The translations under genes and the position numbers were made by a program. Positions 19,380 through 27,900 of a stretch of 55,884 nucleotides of DNA are shown piece by piece. Source of the stretch: Lederbergia panacisoli (GTDB lineage Bacteria; Bacillota; Bacilli; Bacillales; Bacillaceae_C); assembly GCF_024626525.1 (NCBI RefSeq), contig NZ_JANJGU010000021.1:1-55884 (forward strand), given 5' to 3'. Under the pieces are notes generated by a model. That model was not told where the DNA came from, made no database searches, and was given only the letters and a program-made list of their open reading frames with translations. Position 1 is the first letter of the stretch; every line of letters begins with the position of its first letter.

Positions 19380-19850
19380 TTTATAGACCAATATTAAACG
19401 TTTTTAACAAACTGCAAAGTGATTATAAATAAATAAAATATAAAAACGTTCATTTTGTGTGGAAAAGGAGTCTTGCTACTCAAGATCGGTTTAAAAACAA
19501 ACACTTGATCTAGTATAAGAAATAATATTGGCTAGACAGAACATCTGAACTAGGAAAGTCCATTCACAATTAACATTTAGGTGAGATAAAAATTATATTA
19601 GGTAAATTACATTTATAAATTTTTCCACACTCTTTAATTGAGTGTTTTGTTTATCTTTTTTCAGCTAAATAATGCCCAAAATGTTTATTATATCATTAAA
19701 TACTGAATTTTTTACACAACTGACAATATCTGCGAGAAAATCAATAAACCCCAAAACGTCTGTGTTATTTATATATCAACTAAACTGTATCAATATAAAA
19801 AGCGCTCGATCCCCTGATGTTAAAGGATTAAACGCAATCTGTAAAATGAG
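19380..19850. other. Gene-free stretch downstream of the hypothetical gene
   Basis: AT-rich sequence with no ribosome-binding-site-supported frame. An open frame across 19672-19908 ends in tRNA-like antisense sequence and has no family resemblance, so I do not call it a gene. Confidence 0.5.
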
Positions 19851-19882
19851 AAGACAGGAATTGAACCTGCGACTTGCACACC
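19851..19882 (-). tRNA. tRNA 3'-end relic (T-arm and acceptor strand only)
   Basis: On the minus strand GCAGG-TTCAATT-CCTGT forms a T-arm stem and loop, followed by CTTCTCA as an acceptor 3' strand. No matching 5' half or anticodon arm is found. Fragments like this are left when integrative elements use tRNA genes as targets. It sits next to restriction and integrase relics. Confidence 0.35.
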
Positions 19883-20112
19883 ATGAAAGAATTCAAAGCT
19901 TATATTGAAGAAAATGGATATAAAGATTTAGATGTTTTAGTAGTTTTCTCCGTTTCTGTGACGTCAACTACACTGAGCAAAATTTAAACGTTACAAAGGA
20001 GGGAGAACGCGTTAAGGAAAGTGAGATAAAAGGTGCTGTGAAGCCATTAAGTGTCCGAAAAGTATCCGAAAAGGTTATGAAACAACTGATTATGTGTGAC
20101 TACGAAAACTAA
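19883..20112 (+). pseudogene. Relic of type I restriction subunit HsdR (internal fragment)
   Basis: Two reading frames together give MKEFKAYIEENGYKDLDVL-VVFS, then, after a frameshift near 19960, DVNYTEQNLNVTKEGERVKESE. The succession VLVxFS followed by a YTE-x-x-LN segment is what HsdR proteins show before their second helicase domain. Both ends are missing and nothing of HsdS or HsdM is nearby. A second fragment of the same kind lies at 41150. The family call rests on motif memory. Confidence 0.5.
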
Positions 20113-20285
20113 AAACAAAAACGTTGATTTATTAGGCTTTCAAGTGCCTGTTTTTGAGTGTTTGTAAGGTTATTAAATGGGCGCAATGTTGTAATAGGGT
20201 GTTTAAACCCTTTTATATCAAGGTTTTGCTCTATGATTTAGGAGAAATGTCATCGGATTTGTCCTCCTGTATCGGAATACACCCC

Positions 20286-20436
20286 TTATTGAAGAAGGTC
20301 TTGCATCAGTTTACTGAACTGTTGTGAGGCATTTTCTTCCATATTGGTCGTCATATGAGCATAAATATTCATTGTAGTATTTATATCAGTATGTCCTAAA
20401 TGTTGCTGAATTTCTTTAATTCCCAAATCCCCCCAT
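20286..20436 (-). pseudogene. Tyrosine integrase C-terminal relic
   Basis: The minus strand reads GDLGIKEIQQHLGHTDINTT, then MNIYAHMTTNMEENASQQFS, and ends at a TAA at 20286. LGHTDINTTMNIYAH carries the second catalytic His and the nucleophile Tyr of phage-type integrases. The frame is closed by TGA just upstream and the catalytic domain with R and HxxR is absent, so this is about the last 50 residues only. Confidence 0.85.
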
Positions 20437-21019
20437 TTAATAGAATTTCATATCACCTGGCACGTTAACCTCACTACCCCAATATTACCATTGCAGTAAA
20501 GACTCGTATTAGGGGGAAAACAACTTTCATTGGAGGGATACTCCCACTAAGAAAGTGAATGATTGTTCCTAATTGAATTTTGCAATCATAAAATTTTATC
20601 CGAACCGGTATTAGAAATATACCCGACAACATTTCATTTAAAAAGCTAGCTCTGGAATTAGATCTAACAGGTTTTTTAAACCCATAGAAATCAACGCCTG
20701 ATATATCTGCGTACCAATCACCATACAATCAGCCTTCAAAATCTATTTCATGACGGTTTGGGTGTCATCATTATAATAGATAATGGCAAGCCATATAAAA
20801 ATTCTATATCAAAAGTATGTAGATCAATTAACTCAAATAAGGCAGAGTGTAACTTTTCACCAGAATAAAGATGGTTCTTCCTTTAAAATTTCATCAACGA
20901 TTTTAAATTGATGATTCTATAACATTTTGCAATGAAAATATTTTTTTGTAAGTTTTGGTTAAAAAATTATGAAAAGTTGTATTTTTTATCATAAATTTAT
21001 GATATTTGTAATATTTTGT
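20437..21019. other. Gene-free stretch before the c-di-GMP riboswitch
   Basis: No supported gene. A 35-residue plus-strand stretch near 20760-20870 contains IIIIDNGKPYKNS, faintly like a DDE transposase core, but it is too short to call. The rest is AT-rich. Confidence 0.4.
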
Positions 21020-21025
21020 TATAAT
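21020..21025 (+). promoter_or_regulatory. -10 box of the riboswitch transcript
   Basis: TATAAT lies at 21020-21025. TTATGA (20997-21002), 17 bases upstream, is a weak -35. Transcription would begin just before the riboswitch aptamer. Confidence 0.55.
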
Positions 21026-21042
21026 GAATTATAGAAAAATTC

Positions 21043-21128
21043 TCGATAATGGGAAACTTATTGAAGATAAGGACGCAAAGCTACGGACCTAAAGCAATTT
21101 TGCCAAGTGGCTAAATTACCGAAGGAAA
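21043..21128 (+). ncRNA. Cyclic di-GMP-I (GEMM) riboswitch aptamer
   Basis: The sequence has the GEMM-I layout: GATAATGGGAAACTTAT, a tight TGAAG loop closing CTTAT with ATAAG, the near-invariant GGACGCAAAGCTACGGACCT, a second short hairpin (AGCAATTTTGCC), and the closing AAATTACCGAAGG. It resembles clostridial c-di-GMP-I aptamers closely. Some usually invariant bases differ: GGGAAA for GGCAAA, and AAATTACCG for AGGTTACCG or AAGTTACCG. Downstream, AGGTGTACCT and AGGTTTACCT (about 21140-21171) can pair as an expression platform. The next gene is the histidine kinase at 21420. Confidence 0.87.
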
Positions 21129-21129
21129 G

Positions 21130-21419
21130 TAGACTCCAAAAGGTGTACCTGTTTTCATAGGTTTACCTCTGACGTTCTATACAAAAAGAGCAGTTTTATC
21201 ATTTTTTTCAACAAATTTATGAATTGAACAATGAAAGAAATATAGGATATGAGCCTTTTAAGATTAAAGGAATATCTAGGTCCTGAAACTCATGCCATTT
21301 CCAAAATACAGTGCCATTATACATGATAGCGGTGAGGAAGCATGGATGATACAGACTTTACTTGACCATGAATAGATATAAAAAGATGAAAAATGAAATG
21401 GTGCGGAGGTAACTGACGA
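21130..21419 (+). other. 290-base leader between riboswitch and kinase gene
   Basis: It contains the possible expression-platform hairpin near 21140-21171 and a 25-codon open frame beginning at about 21249 (MSLLRLKEYLGPETHAISKI) with no clear ribosome binding site. A different frame encodes SGEEAWMIQTLLDHE just before the kinase. These could be remnants of a deleted riboswitch-controlled gene. Confidence 0.4.
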
Positions 21420-23228
21420 ATGAGCTACAATCAGTATTTATTTATCCTGCTAATGGCAATAACTTGTTGTTTGCTATACATTGCTTACCTCGCATGGAGA
21501 AAAAGAGAATTTCCTATTGCTGTCAGCTTATTCTTTGGTATGTGCGCGGGGGCATTCTATTCCTTTGGATATGCATTTGAAATAATAAGTTCAAACCTGG
21601 AACAAATACGCTTTTGGCTTAAGGTTGAGTACATAGGTATTTCGTTTGGCACATTTATCTGGTTTATCATGGTGTTGCAATATACGAACCACAGAAAGGT
21701 TCTTCAAAAATGGATTTTTTCATTACTGGCGATTGTTCCAATACTTACATTTATAAGTCATTATACAAACGAATGGCATCATTTGTTTTACAGCAATATG
21801 GTGATTGACAAGTCAGAAGGATTCCCCCTGGTTTTATCGACTGCCGGTCCATTTTATATGCTCCACGTCTTCTATTCTTACATTTTGTTTTTTATAGGGA
21901 TGGGACTGTTATTCCGGATGTACCTAAAAGCTTCCGTCCATATGAAGAAACAGGTGGTTTTGATCATGATAGGGTCATGTGGACCATACGGGATTACACT
22001 TTTATATTTAAGTGGAATTCTGAGCACTCCTATCGATATCTCTCCATTCGGATTTCTTTTTTTGGGTGTATTCTTTATTTGGGGAATTTATCAATTCAAC
22101 ATGATGAAATTAGTCCCGCATGCATTAAAAAAGGTGTTTGAATCGATGAAAGATGCGGTTATTGTACTTGATTTAGATAATAGCATCTCAAGCTTTAACC
22201 ATTCGGCAAAAAAGATTTTTAAAGAGTTAAATGATAAGAAAGTGATTGGACGGTCAGCTGCACAAGTATTTACCCCCTACCCAAGCATGATTGAAATCAT
22301 TACTAGTAGGGTTTCTATAGAAAAGAAACTAAAGATAATAAACCAAAAGGATCACAAATATTATCAAGTTTCTATGACGGATGTTTATGATAAGAAAGGG
22401 AAGCGCGTTGGAAGTATGCTAATGTTAAACGATATAACGGACGCAGTCCTGACAGAGGAGAAACTGCTTACCAATTCAAAGCAGTTGAGCGAACTTAATT
22501 CCTTTAAGGATAAAATGTTCACAGTTATTGCCCATGATATTCGTGACCCACTTACGATACTTGTTAGTTTAATGGAGATTTTGAAAGATGAAATGCAGGA
22601 TTGTGGAAATATGCACGATGAAATCACATTTGAAATGGAAAAGCAAATTCAAAATACGTTTATTCTTGTTGAAAGTTTACTAGATTGGTTTCGGAGCCAA
22701 CAAGGCGGGATGATGTTTAATCCAGCTATATGGAACGTATCTCAAGCCGTAAAGAAAAATATAGGTCTGTTGCGTATACAAAGTGAGCAAAAACGTATCA
22801 ACATCACTTCTGATATACAGAAGGATATGATCATGTACGCTGATAAGGAAATGCTCGATTTGATTATTAGGAACCTTCTATCAAATGCTATTAAATTTAC
22901 AGATTATGAAGGAAGTATCCATATTAATGCTAATCAGGTAGAAGATAAAGTGATTGTATCGATTGCCGATACCGGTAAAGGAATTCTTCCTGAGCAAATG
23001 TATGGATTGTTACAGAAGCCATATCCAGTATCTTCAATAGGAACAGCTGGCGAAAAAGGTATTGGGCTCGGACTTACTCTAGTCAAAGAATTTGTACAAA
23101 TAAATGGAGGGGAAATGTGGTTCGAAAGCTCCCCTAACCTTGGAAGCACCTTTTATTTTTCGACTCCAACTCCCACAGGAAGAACCGAACACTCTGACGG
23201 GCATGCGAAAAGGAGGTCTACAGGATGA
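21420..23228 (+). CDS. Membrane histidine kinase with N-terminal 7TM sensor
   Basis: The 602 residues begin with about seven membrane spans (residues 1-230) of the type seen in kinases with a 7TM N-terminal region. A PAS-like segment follows (about 235-345). The HisKA box VIAHDIRDPLTILVS has the phosphoaccepting His372. The ATPase domain has IIRNLLSNAIKFT, ADTGKGI and GEKGIGLGLTLVKEF. Its stop overlaps the regulator start as ATGA, so the pair is translationally coupled. The upstream c-di-GMP riboswitch suggests the sensor level is set by c-di-GMP. No homologue name is assigned. Confidence 0.92.
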   Translation: MSYNQYLFILLMAITCCLLYIAYLAWRKREFPIAVSLFFGMCAGAFYSFGYAFEIISSNLEQIRFWLKVEYIGISFGTFIWFIMVLQYTNHRKVLQKWIFSLLAIVPILTFISHYTNEWHHLFYSNMVIDKSEGFPLVLSTAGPFYMLHVFYSYILFFIGMGLLFRMYLKASVHMKKQVVLIMIGSCGPYGITLLYLSGILSTPIDISPFGFLFLGVFFIWGIYQFNMMKLVPHALKKVFESMKDAVIVLDLDNSISSFNHSAKKIFKELNDKKVIGRSAAQVFTPYPSMIEIITSRVSIEKKLKIINQKDHKYYQVSMTDVYDKKGKRVGSMLMLNDITDAVLTEEKLLTNSKQLSELNSFKDKMFTVIAHDIRDPLTILVSLMEILKDEMQDCGNMHDEITFEMEKQIQNTFILVESLLDWFRSQQGGMMFNPAIWNVSQAVKKNIGLLRIQSEQKRINITSDIQKDMIMYADKEMLDLIIRNLLSNAIKFTDYEGSIHINANQVEDKVIVSIADTGKGILPEQMYGLLQKPYPVSSIGTAGEKGIGLGLTLVKEFVQINGGEMWFESSPNLGSTFYFSTPTPTGRTEHSDGHAKRRSTG

Positions 23229-23836
23229 AGGTAGTCATAATCGATGACGAAGTGGCAATGCACTTGATCTTGAAACGAATGCTGGGCAAGATTAATAATG
23301 TTGAAATCATAGGCAGTTTTAAGGATACGGTACCTGCATTTTCTTTTCTGCTGAAAAATAAAGTTGACGTGGCATTTATTGATATTAGTATGCCTTGGGA
23401 GAATGGGATTGACTTTGCAAGACGGTTAAGAGAGAGCGACTTGCAAATTAAGCTGATCTTTGTGACTTCTCATAAAGACTATGCTTTACCTGCTTTTGAT
23501 GTGTATGCCTATGATTACATCGTAAAGCCCCTTTCTCAAGAAAGGCTAGGCAGAACACTTGAAAGAATCTTCACAGAGGAAAGAGCCGCCGAAAAGGAAA
23601 AAATAGAAATAACTTCATCGGCAACATCTACTTCCCTTATTGAACCTTTGACAAAAAGGGAATTGGAAGTATTGCGTTTGATATGTAAGGGCATGTCTAA
23701 CAAGGACATTGCTGTCACTTATAAGTTGTCTGAAGGAACAATTAAAAACCATGTACTTAACATTTTTAGCAAGCTGCAAGTAAAGAATAGAGTTCAGGCT
23801 ACAGTCGTTGCCAAGGGGCTTGGGATGTTGGGTTAA
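23225..23836 (+). CDS. Response regulator, receiver plus LuxR-type DNA-binding domain
   Basis: The 203-residue protein has an N-terminal receiver domain (IIDDE, phosphoacceptor Asp53 in VAFIDISMP, Thr in VTSHKDYA, Lys in IVKPLS). A C-terminal LuxR/GerE helix-turn-helix follows, with LTKRELEVLRLICKGMSNKD and SEGTIKNHVLNIFSKLQVKN. It is the partner of the kinase just upstream. A HisKA-type kinase with a LuxR-type output is less usual than the HisKA_3-NarL pairing. A terminator follows at once, so downstream surface genes would be targets rather than operon members. Confidence 0.93.
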   Translation: MKVVIIDDEVAMHLILKRMLGKINNVEIIGSFKDTVPAFSFLLKNKVDVAFIDISMPWENGIDFARRLRESDLQIKLIFVTSHKDYALPAFDVYAYDYIVKPLSQERLGRTLERIFTEERAAEKEKIEITSSATSTSLIEPLTKRELEVLRLICKGMSNKDIAVTYKLSEGTIKNHVLNIFSKLQVKNRVQATVVAKGLGMLG

Positions 23837-23865
23837 GTCCCCTCCTGCATGTTATTAGAATCAGT

Positions 23866-23889
23866 GGGGCCATCAGGCCCTTTTTTTTG
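23866..23889 (+). terminator. Terminator of the two-component operon
   Basis: GGGCC, ATCA, GGCCC and eight T, 30 bases after the regulator stop. Confidence 0.95.
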
Positions 23890-23987
23890 TCAAAAAGTAT
23901 CGAAAACCATGACTTTAGTTACATTTGCTGTGAAAGGATGCAGGATATACTTTTTAACAAAAGTGCCAAAGAACAGAGTCTATAGAC

Positions 23988-24446
23988 TTGGCAAAACAAT
24001 TTGTTAAGTTTACTTATAAGCTGATAAATGCAACAAATCGTATTTTATCAGAAGAAAAGTCGTTAGAACCAATGTTTGTTGATGCAATAGATATAGATGA
24101 GAGGGCGAAAAATGCTGTAGCTTTCGCACAAAAATTAGGAATTTCTGACGGATATGGCGATCAAATGTTCAAACCAAATCAAGAAATAACTTGGTTAGAA
24201 GCGCTTATAATGTCTGTTCGTGCGATGCAATGGACATTAGAGGACCTGAGTGAAAACCAACAGCTCTATAGTAGTGTTCAGAGGCCGCACACCCATATGT
24301 TGTGCAGCAATGAACCATCATTTGACACACTTACAGAGGAAGAATTTGTTAACGTTATGAATAATCCTGTCTTGCTAGGGGATGGAATGCTTATGATGAT
24401 TGAAATGATGAAAGGGGAAGAAGCGTATGAACAAGTGGATTCGTAA
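23988..24446 (+). CDS. SLH-domain protein without visible signal peptide
   Basis: The 152 residues include one recognisable S-layer-homology repeat: FVDAIDIDERAKNAVAFAQK, then LGISDGYGDQMFKPNQEITW, then LEALIMSVRAM. SLH repeats bind pyruvylated cell-wall polymers. The rest is acidic and unlike known domains. The only in-frame starts are TTG at 23988 with no ribosome binding site and later ATGs. No signal peptide is seen, so the gene may have lost its 5' end or may act inside the cell. Its end overlaps the next gene by 20 bases. Confidence 0.65.
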   Translation: MAKQFVKFTYKLINATNRILSEEKSLEPMFVDAIDIDERAKNAVAFAQKLGISDGYGDQMFKPNQEITWLEALIMSVRAMQWTLEDLSENQQLYSSVQRPHTHMLCSNEPSFDTLTEEEFVNVMNNPVLLGDGMLMMIEMMKGEEAYEQVDS

Positions 24447-24999
24447 CTTGGGAATAGGAAGTATGATTATAGCAATAACCTTTGCAGCCTTTTCTGAAGA
24501 AAGCCATGCGAATAGTAATGTAGATGAAGTTAAGAATGCTAGCGAAGCTTACGAAAAAATGAACGCTCAATCACAACAGCAGTTTATGGCTGGATTGCAA
24601 GTATCAAGTATCGATATATCTGCTATGGACTTGGAGACTGTGTTGATGTCAGTTCAGCAGGAGCGAGTTCGATTATTAGATGAACAATTGAAAAACCAGA
24701 TTAACGAGGTGCAAAAAAGAAATCAAAAGATAGACGAATTAAGTGAAAAAATGAGCGCTGCTAAAGCGGAATTAGCTGAATTAAGACATGCAGAGGGACC
24801 GTTGGATAAAACCCAAGAATTAGAAGAAACAATTAATCAATTGAAAAGGGATATGGACGCCCAGTCCAATAGCCAGCAAATGGACATGCTTAGATTGCAA
24901 TCTATTTCCAATAAGCGCCAAGAAGCGTTTGATATAATGACGAACTTTATTAAGAAAATGCAAGATAACAGATCGTCCATCATTGGAAATATGCGCTAA
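24427..24999 (+). CDS. Exported coiled-coil protein (paralogue A)
   Basis: It starts with ATG at 24427 after AAGGGGAAG inside the end of the SLH gene. The 190 residues have a signal peptide (residues 1-29, ending SHAN) and then long heptad-rich helices, especially 75-145. The segment EKMNAQSQQQFMAG and the C-terminal QQMDMLRLQSISNKR recur in the protein encoded at 26511. No known family was recognised. It is predicted to be secreted or wall-associated and to self-associate. Coupling to the SLH gene suggests joint work at the cell surface. Confidence 0.75.
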   Translation: MNKWIRNLGIGSMIIAITFAAFSEESHANSNVDEVKNASEAYEKMNAQSQQQFMAGLQVSSIDISAMDLETVLMSVQQERVRLLDEQLKNQINEVQKRNQKIDELSEKMSAAKAELAELRHAEGPLDKTQELEETINQLKRDMDAQSNSQQMDMLRLQSISNKRQEAFDIMTNFIKKMQDNRSSIIGNMR

Positions 25000-25134
25000 C
25001 AGAACGCAGAGCCAAATCCCATTAAAACACTACCAATGATCGCATAAGGAAAGCTGGGGTAAGCAATTTTTGAATGATTCATGTTAGAAATAGACATAGG
25101 TTGAGCGTTTGTGAGAAGGAGTGATTTTGGACTG

Positions 25135-26376
25135 ATGAAGGGGAAGTTTTATGTTGTCTTAGTTTGGATTCTTTTTTTATCTTTTCTGATTTTAGTCAAT
25201 GGTTGTTCTGCTCAGGAGACTCAAAAGGATACAAATGTTATCAAATTGGCGGCATTATTACCGTTGAGTGGTGGGTTAGGATCAAAAGGGGAAATTCGTA
25301 AACTAGCAATTGAGATTGGTGTGGAAGATACTAATAAAAATTGGGAAGAAGAAGGATCAGATCTGCAATTTGAACTTACAGTTGAGGATAGTCAGAGTGA
25401 TCCAAAAGTTGCTCTTTCAAAAGCAAAGAAATTATGGGAAGAAGGGCATGAAATCTTTATTGCTGGTTCAAGTGCTGAAGTAGAAAGTATACAACCATGG
25501 GCGTCTGAACAAGGTGCAATCGTTATCAGTTATAGTAGCACTTCACCTGCACTTAGAATTGAAGGGGATAGTGTCTTTCGGATGGTTCCCGATGATACTG
25601 AACAAGCTAAAGCATTAGCACAATTATTGGAATATGAAGGAATTTATGGGGTTGTTCCTGTTTTTCGAAATGATATTTATGGCAGTGAATTAACTAAATT
25701 TTTTACCAAAGAATTTGAATCACTTTATGGAACGGTTACAGAGCCAGTAACATATCAACCAAAGGAAACAAATTGGGAACTTGTTTCGAAAAAAATTGCC
25801 GATGCAGTGAATTGTTTGGAAATGGAAAAGGAACGGATTGCCGTTGTTCTTGTTGCATTTGATGAAGTAGCCGATATGCTCGGAATGAGTGATAATGAAG
25901 AGAGTATGGATGGAATCCGCTGGTTCGGAACGGATACTGTTACACTAAGTCCAGTCATTTTAAAAGATAAGAAAATTGCAGAAAAGGCAGCACAAGTAAA
26001 TTTAACAGGAGTGACATTTGGTATTCCTGATTCACCATTGTTTAACACGATTCAATCTGAATTGGAAACCGGTACAAATGGAGATTTTCTTCCAGATGCA
26101 CTGTTTGCTTATGATATTCCAGGCATGCTAGCTTCTGTGATTAATAAACATAAAGACCCGTTTGACAGAGAAGAATTGCTGAATCACATGATAGAAGGGT
26201 CAGCGAATTATGCAGGTGTAACAGGCTGGACGCAACTAAACGAAAAAGGTGATCGCAAATACTACCATTATGATATATGGCAAGTCCAGGAAGATAATGA
26301 AGGTTCATACAATTGGATTCAAACCGCAAAATATTTAAGAAATCCAGGCTTCCCAGGATATATTTCTCCCAACTAG
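25135..26376 (+). CDS. Solute-binding lipoprotein, branched-chain amino acid type (LivJ-like), orphan
   Basis: The 413 residues start with a lipoprotein signal (lipobox LVNGC near residue 24). A type I periplasmic-binding fold follows: IKLAALLPLSGGLGSKGE, VEDSQSDPKVALSKAKKL, GSSAEVESIQPWA and FRMVPDDTEQAKAL. Such proteins bind amino acids or related ligands outside the membrane. No permease or ATPase gene is near, so it may be a sensor for the nearby kinase rather than a transporter part. An upstream in-frame GTG (25111) is possible, but AAGGAG lies between it and the ATG. Confidence 0.88.
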   Translation: MKGKFYVVLVWILFLSFLILVNGCSAQETQKDTNVIKLAALLPLSGGLGSKGEIRKLAIEIGVEDTNKNWEEEGSDLQFELTVEDSQSDPKVALSKAKKLWEEGHEIFIAGSSAEVESIQPWASEQGAIVISYSSTSPALRIEGDSVFRMVPDDTEQAKALAQLLEYEGIYGVVPVFRNDIYGSELTKFFTKEFESLYGTVTEPVTYQPKETNWELVSKKIADAVNCLEMEKERIAVVLVAFDEVADMLGMSDNEESMDGIRWFGTDTVTLSPVILKDKKIAEKAAQVNLTGVTFGIPDSPLFNTIQSELETGTNGDFLPDALFAYDIPGMLASVINKHKDPFDREELLNHMIEGSANYAGVTGWTQLNEKGDRKYYHYDIWQVQEDNEGSYNWIQTAKYLRNPGFPGYISPN

Positions 26377-26450
26377 GGACAACCAACTTGGGGACAGGTC
26401 CCTTGGCCCACTTGAACCAGTGAGCCATGGGGACAGGTTCCTAGGCTCAT
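26374..26450. repeat. REP-like element with GGGGACAGGT cores
   Basis: GGGGACAGGTCCC (26392-26404) and GGGGACAGGTTCC (26429-26441) flank an imperfect hairpin, TGGCCCACT with AGTGAGCCA. As I recall, GGGGACAGGTTCC motifs are dispersed in many Bacillus genomes as REP-type elements. It lies directly after the lipoprotein stop codon. No transposase is near. Confidence 0.55.
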
Positions 26451-26510
26451 ATATTGCATCTGAAAATTCCAGTTGTAAGCTTTTGTAAATAATGAAAGGT
26501 GTTGAAGAAG

Positions 26511-27244
26511 ATGGACATGTGGATTCGCAAAATAGGCGTAGGCTGTGTGTGTCTAGCCACCATTTTGGCAGTCTTTTTTGGGGCTGGGAATGAAAAAAGT
26601 TATGCGATTGAAGAAGTTAGTTATGAAGATGAAATGAAGGAAGCACTTAGAGCTTACGAAAATATGAATACTCAATCACAGCAGCAAATGTTGGCTAGTG
26701 TTAATGGCGCTAGTCTTGTTAGCGTAAGAGAAGATGACTTACAAACTGCGATGATGCAAGTCCAATTGGATCAAATTCGGTTATTAGATAGTTATTTGAA
26801 AAATCAGCTTGATATAGTGAGAGATGGAAAGCAAAATTTACAAGATTTAAATAAATTATTGCAAGCCACGCAAGTAACAGAGGAAGCCATACGAAATGAT
26901 AATGACTTACAAAACGTGATGGCGCTATTACAAAAATTAGGTGCGGAAATGCGATCGGCGGCTCTAGAATCACGCCAACAGGAATTAAATAAACAAATAG
27001 CGGAGCTGCAAACAGCCGCAGAACAAATGCGAAATGCAGCAAATAGCCGATTAGCTGCAGCCATCACCCAACAAAGTATATCAATAGTCGGGGGAGTTAC
27101 ATCAGTAGTTAGCTCTAAATCAAGGTTCAGTCCCAAAATCAACAGATGGATATGCTCAGATTACAATCTTTATCCAATATGCGGAATGAAGTGAATGAAA
27201 GGATGAAAAAATATCAGCAATTACAAGGGACATCTGATAATTAA
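26511..27244 (+). pseudogene. Exported coiled-coil protein (paralogue B), frameshifted near its C-terminus
   Basis: From the ATG at 26511 (AAAGGTG upstream) it encodes a signal peptide ending near SYAI and then NMNTQSQQQMLAS and long coiled coils. The open frame drifts at about 27120 into residues unlike the paralogue and stops at 27194. In the -1 frame the sequence continues QSQNQQMDMLRLQSLSNMRN and ends at TAA 27244, matching the C-terminus of paralogue A. One base is missing or two are extra between about 27100 and 27135. It is either a recent frameshift, a sequencing error or, less likely, recoding. Confidence 0.8.
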
Positions 27245-27365
27245 ATACGGTGTTCTTTAAGGGGTTATAAGGTTATAGCATTTTTAAAAAATAATCACGA
27301 AGTTCAACTAGCTGTATGAAGTCCAAAGTTTACGACTTAATTATTATACCCTCATATTTTTGACC

Positions 27366-27412
27366 AAAAAAGGCTTCTTTTTAGTAAAAATACTAGTGGG
27401 AAGCTTTTTCTA
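27366..27412 (+). terminator. Terminator after paralogue B
   Basis: AAAGGCTTC and GGAAGCTTT pair across an AT-rich loop, followed by TT-C-TATTT. It is the first clear hairpin after the coiled-coil gene. Confidence 0.6.
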
Positions 27413-27598
27413 TTTGGATCAAAAATCCATCTTTGATTTCTGTGGGAAGGTATTCGCATAGGGGCGACTGGATTACTGAAATGATATAGCTTTTTTATTA
27501 AAAATAAATCCTAAGAATGTCAAAAATCAGCGTTTTGAACAATTTTTTTTCAAAAACAAAATAGTAAGAGTATTGATCCACTAACATTCCTGGCTTGT

Positions 27599-27656
27599 AA
27601 TCAAACTTTATTATAAAGCAACAATAAAGTTACGACGTTTATAATAAAGTTTGATT
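27599..27656. repeat. Perfect 19-bp inverted repeat with 20-bp spacer
   Basis: AATCAAACTTTATTATAAA (27599-27617) and its exact reverse complement (27638-27656) flank 20 bases that include ATAAAG again. No T-run follows on the plus strand. It could be a recombinase or transposon-end site, or a protein-binding palindrome. The rest of the 27245-27900 gap holds nothing else I can name. Confidence 0.8.
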
Positions 27657-27900
27657 AAAAATCCTATGTTGATATGCAGGATTGTTTCTTGTTCCACAAA
27701 CAGGCCAGATTGTTGAGGAACGTTTTCAACAAAATTGGATAGTTATGGTTAAATATAGAGGAGATTGTGAGGTTCTTTTTTAAACTAACGGAACATGTGA
27801 AAGAAGGTATTTGTAATCGTATATTGAATAATTAGTTATATATACAAAAAGTGCAAAAAATTTCAGATTTGAGTTAAAAGGTACCAAAGGAGGAATTAAA

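Noticed and set aside
19672-19908. 78-residue plus-strand frame
   Set aside because: No ribosome binding site; it runs into antisense tRNA-like sequence and has no family resemblance.
20474-20728. 84-residue minus-strand frame
   Set aside because: No ribosome binding site, no motifs, and it lies in relic DNA.
20745-20880. Possible DDE transposase scrap (IIIIDNGKPYKNS)
   Set aside because: Too short; the D-N-G motif alone is not enough to call a transposase, and no inverted repeats are seen.
21249-21327. 25-codon frame in the riboswitch leader
   Set aside because: No convincing ribosome binding site; kept only as a note in the leader entry.
27100-27135. Programmed -1 frameshift
   Set aside because: TCCCAAAA does not form a proper X-XXY-YYZ heptamer and no stimulatory structure is seen. 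A mutation or read error is simpler.
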